DNA of 64,000 nucleotides from Aureimonas frigidaquae (GTDB lineage Bacteria > Pseudomonadota > Alphaproteobacteria > Rhizobiales > Rhizobiaceae), in NCBI RefSeq assembly GCF_001463905.1, contig NZ_BBWR01000012.1, positions 62,001 through 126,000 on the forward strand. The letters run 5' to 3'. The translations under genes and the position numbers were made by a program. The notes beneath the pieces were generated by a model that was not told the origin of the DNA, ran no database searches, and saw only the letters and a list, made by a program, of their open reading frames with translations. How positions within the stretch are numbered: position 1 is the stretch's first letter; every line of letters starts with the position of its first letter. Shown here piece by piece: positions 62,253 through 64,000 of the stretch.

Positions 62253-63056
62253 ATGACCCTATTCAAGCACGTCGCAGCCATCGGGCTGGCCGCAGCCATG
62301 GCCTGCGGTGCCGGCATGGGCGCGGCCAAGGCGCAGACGGTGGACGAGATCAAATCCCGCGGCACGGTCAATATCGGCATGCTGGTCGATTTTCCGCCCT
62401 TCGGCATCGTGGACCTGAACGGCCAGCCGGACGGCTACGACGCCGATGTCGCCAAGCTCCTGGCGCAGGATATGGGCGTGGAGCTGAACATCGTTCCCGT
62501 GACCGGGCCGAACCGCATTCCCTATCTGCAGTCGGGCCAGGTCGACCTCCTGGTGGCCTCGCTCGGCATTTCACCCGAACGTGCCGAACAGGTCGACTTT
62601 TCCCAGCCCTATGCGGGCATCGAGATCTTCGTGTTCGGCGACACGAGCGTCGAGGTTGCGGACGCGGCGGATCTGGCGGGCAAGAATATCGGCGTTGCGC
62701 GGGCGTCCACGCAGGACGTCGCCGTCACGGCCATCGCGCCCGAAGGCACCAACATCCAGCGTTTCGACGATGACGCCTCGGCGGTGCAGGCGCTTCTCTC
62801 CGGCCAGGTGCCGCTGATCGGCGTCTCCAACGTGGTGATCGCGCAGATCCAGGCGACGGCGCCGGACCGTTTCGATGAAAAGTTCAGCCTGCGCCAGCAG
62901 GTCCAGGGCATCGCCGTGCGTAAGGGCTCCGAGGCGCTCCTGGCCTATGTCGACGATTTCGTGGCCCGTCACAAGGCGGATGGCTCGCTGAACACCATCC
63001 ACGAAAAGTGGCTGCAGGCCCCGCTGCCGGACTTCATCGCGCAGAGCGGCCAGTAA
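62253..63056 (+). CDS. Polar-amino-acid-type ABC transporter substrate-binding protein
   Basis: A 267-aa periplasmic binding protein. The signal peptide ([20 protein letters not shown]) is cleaved before QTVDEIK. The mature domain has [16 protein letters not shown] and [20 protein letters not shown], the SBP_bac_3 (type II) fold. Most relatives bind polar amino acids; the ligand here cannot be read from sequence. GGGAGGC precedes the ATG. Confidence 0.9.
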   Translation: MTLFKHVAAIGLAAAMACGAGMGAAKAQTVDEIKSRGTVNIGMLVDFPPFGIVDLNGQPDGYDADVAKLLAQDMGVELNIVPVTGPNRIPYLQSGQVDLLVASLGISPERAEQVDFSQPYAGIEIFVFGDTSVEVADAADLAGKNIGVARASTQDVAVTAIAPEGTNIQRFDDDASAVQALLSGQVPLIGVSNVVIAQIQATAPDRFDEKFSLRQQVQGIAVRKGSEALLAYVDDFVARHKADGSLNTIHEKWLQAPLPDFIAQSGQ

Positions 63057-63085
63057 GTCGAACGCGCCGCTGGGAGGACAGGAAG

Positions 63086-63847
63086 ATGAGCGTCACACAC
63101 GATACGGACCCGACCTCTCCGGCGGTCACGATGGAGCATGTGGAGAAGTATTACGGCGACTTCCATGCACTGAAGAACGTGAACCTGACTGTCGCGCGGG
63201 GCGAAAAGATCGTCCTGTGCGGCCCGTCGGGATCGGGAAAATCGACGCTCATCCGCTGCATCAACCAGCTCGAACCCGTCCGCAGCGGGCGCATCGTCGT
63301 GGACGGGATCGAGCTGACGGCCGGGCCGCGCAACGTGGAAGCCGTGCGGCGCGATGTCGGCATGGTCTTCCAGCAGTTCAACCTGTTCCCGCATATGACG
63401 GTTCTGGAAAACTGCATGCTCGCCCCCATGAAGGTGCGGGGCGTGGCGAAGGCAGAGGCCGAAGCGACGGCACGCCGTTACCTGGAACGCGTCCGCATTC
63501 CCGAACAGGCGGACAAATATCCGGCACAGCTCTCGGGCGGGCAGCAGCAGCGCGTCGCCATCGCTCGCGCCCTGTGCATGAACCCGCGCATCATGCTGTT
63601 CGACGAGCCAACCTCCGCCCTCGACCCCGAAATGGTGAAGGAGGTGCTCGACACGATGATCGACCTTGCCAATGAAGGCATGACGATGCTCTGCGTGACC
63701 CATGAAATGGGCTTCGCGCGGCAGGTCGCCGACCGGATCATCTTCATGGATCGGGGCGAGATCGTCGAGATCGGGACCCCGGCCACCTTCTTCGACAATC
63801 CGCAGGAAGCGCGCACGCGTGCCTTCCTCGGCCAGATCACCCACTGA
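63086..63847 (+). CDS. Amino-acid-type ABC transporter ATP-binding protein
   Basis: A 253-aa ATPase. Walker [19 protein letters not shown], the Q-loop [16 protein letters not shown], signature [15 protein letters not shown], Walker B and D-loop [12 protein letters not shown], and the H-loop THEMGFA are complete. These features match GlnQ/HisP proteins. ATG 63086 lies just after GGAGGACAGGAAG. It completes the transporter, in the order permease-permease-binding protein-ATPase. Confidence 0.93.
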   Translation: MSVTHDTDPTSPAVTMEHVEKYYGDFHALKNVNLTVARGEKIVLCGPSGSGKSTLIRCINQLEPVRSGRIVVDGIELTAGPRNVEAVRRDVGMVFQQFNLFPHMTVLENCMLAPMKVRGVAKAEAEATARRYLERVRIPEQADKYPAQLSGGQQQRVAIARALCMNPRIMLFDEPTSALDPEMVKEVLDTMIDLANEGMTMLCVTHEMGFARQVADRIIFMDRGEIVEIGTPATFFDNPQEARTRAFLGQITH

Positions 63848-63854
63848 CCCGGCC

Positions 63855-64000
63855 ATGGCACAGGAGCCCATCCTCCTCGTCGAGCCCATGCTCGACACCG
63901 TGGAAGCCGCGCTCGATGCGGCCTACGACGTGCTGCGCCTGTTTGCGGCCGCGGATGCCGAGCGCCTCGCCGCGAGCCTGCCGCAGATCCGGTCTGTCGT
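63855..64000 (+). CDS. Start of a 2-hydroxyacid dehydrogenase (partial)
   Basis: Forty-eight codons are visible before the window ends. ILLVEPMLDTVEAALDAAY and VLRLFAAADAERLAASLPQI match the N-terminus of NAD(P)-dependent D-2-hydroxyacid dehydrogenases (glyoxylate/hydroxypyruvate reductase type). The nucleotide-binding and catalytic parts lie outside. It begins 7 bases after the ATPase, so it belongs to the LacI-controlled operon and hints that the imported solute may be, or be turned into, a hydroxy- or oxo-acid. Confidence 0.6.
   Translation, partial: MAQEPILLVEPMLDTVEAALDAAYDVLRLFAAADAERLAASLPQIRSV

Overview
The window is a G+C-rich chromosome segment with very little non-coding DNA and many 1- to 8-base gene overlaps. 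It looks alphaproteobacterial, most likely Hyphomicrobiales (Rhizobiales). The clues are the DUF2849-CysI-DUF934-CysH-CysD-CysN sulfur block, HWE-type histidine kinases beside a bacteriophytochrome, a TTAA-N7-TTAA CtrA-type box before ftsK, an exported SOD and paired glnK-amtB genes. Naming a family would be a guess. Nearly everything is core chromosome. The one clearly accessory patch is about 30.1-31.95 kb, just downstream of a tRNA-Gly gene.

Layout, 0-20 kb. First come an M48 peptidase, an AlkA-type glycosylase, an HNH nuclease, dsbB and an exported superoxide dismutase. A four-gene light-signalling operon follows: bacteriophytochrome kinase, response regulator, REC-PAS-HWE kinase and a single-domain REC, all overlapping by 1-4 bases. 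Next are xthA, a haloacetate-dehalogenase-like hydrolase, lolA and ftsK. After a strong bidirectional terminator, two glnK-amtB pairs lie in tandem behind a near-consensus sigma-54 promoter and an NtrC-like dyad. tesB follows.

20-36 kb. A UbiH-type monooxygenase precedes the assimilatory sulfate operon, which runs from DUF2849 to CysN and whose CysN carries an extra membrane tail. Then come a Trm112-like protein, a Lon-substrate-binding-domain protein, a CnoX-like thioredoxin and a ProXp-ala editing protein. After tRNA-Gly(GCC) there is an insertion-sequence scar with an IS5-type transposase fragment and an AbiEi/AbiEii toxin-antitoxin pair under a dyad-symmetric promoter. Two small acidic proteins, a copper-export operon (copA-cueR) behind a CueR-type promoter, and a secreted phosphodiester glycosidase follow.

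36-64 kb. There are three enzyme/regulator pairs: GMC oxidoreductase with LysR, MDR alcohol dehydrogenase with HxlR, and CurA-like reductase with TetR. Next are initiator tRNA-fMet, fadD, panB-panC, an RsmC-like methyltransferase, an RsuA-family pseudouridine synthase and gnd. A LemA/TPM trio and the glutathione-dependent formaldehyde pathway (adhC, fghA) precede a caa3-type oxidase operon with fused subunits I and III and a tri-haem cytochrome c. The window ends in a LacI-controlled polar-amino-acid-type ABC transporter with matching operators before the repressor and the transporter, and the start of a 2-hydroxyacid dehydrogenase that runs off the end.

Nothing here is a wholly unknown system. 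The most interesting items are the AbiE operator that covers its own start codon and the adjacent IS scar, the stacked dyads in the copA leader, the paired LacI operators, the membrane-tailed CysN, the phytochrome/HWE relay operon, and the caa3/tri-haem/formaldehyde neighbourhood. All assignments come from reading motifs and gene order; no database search was possible.
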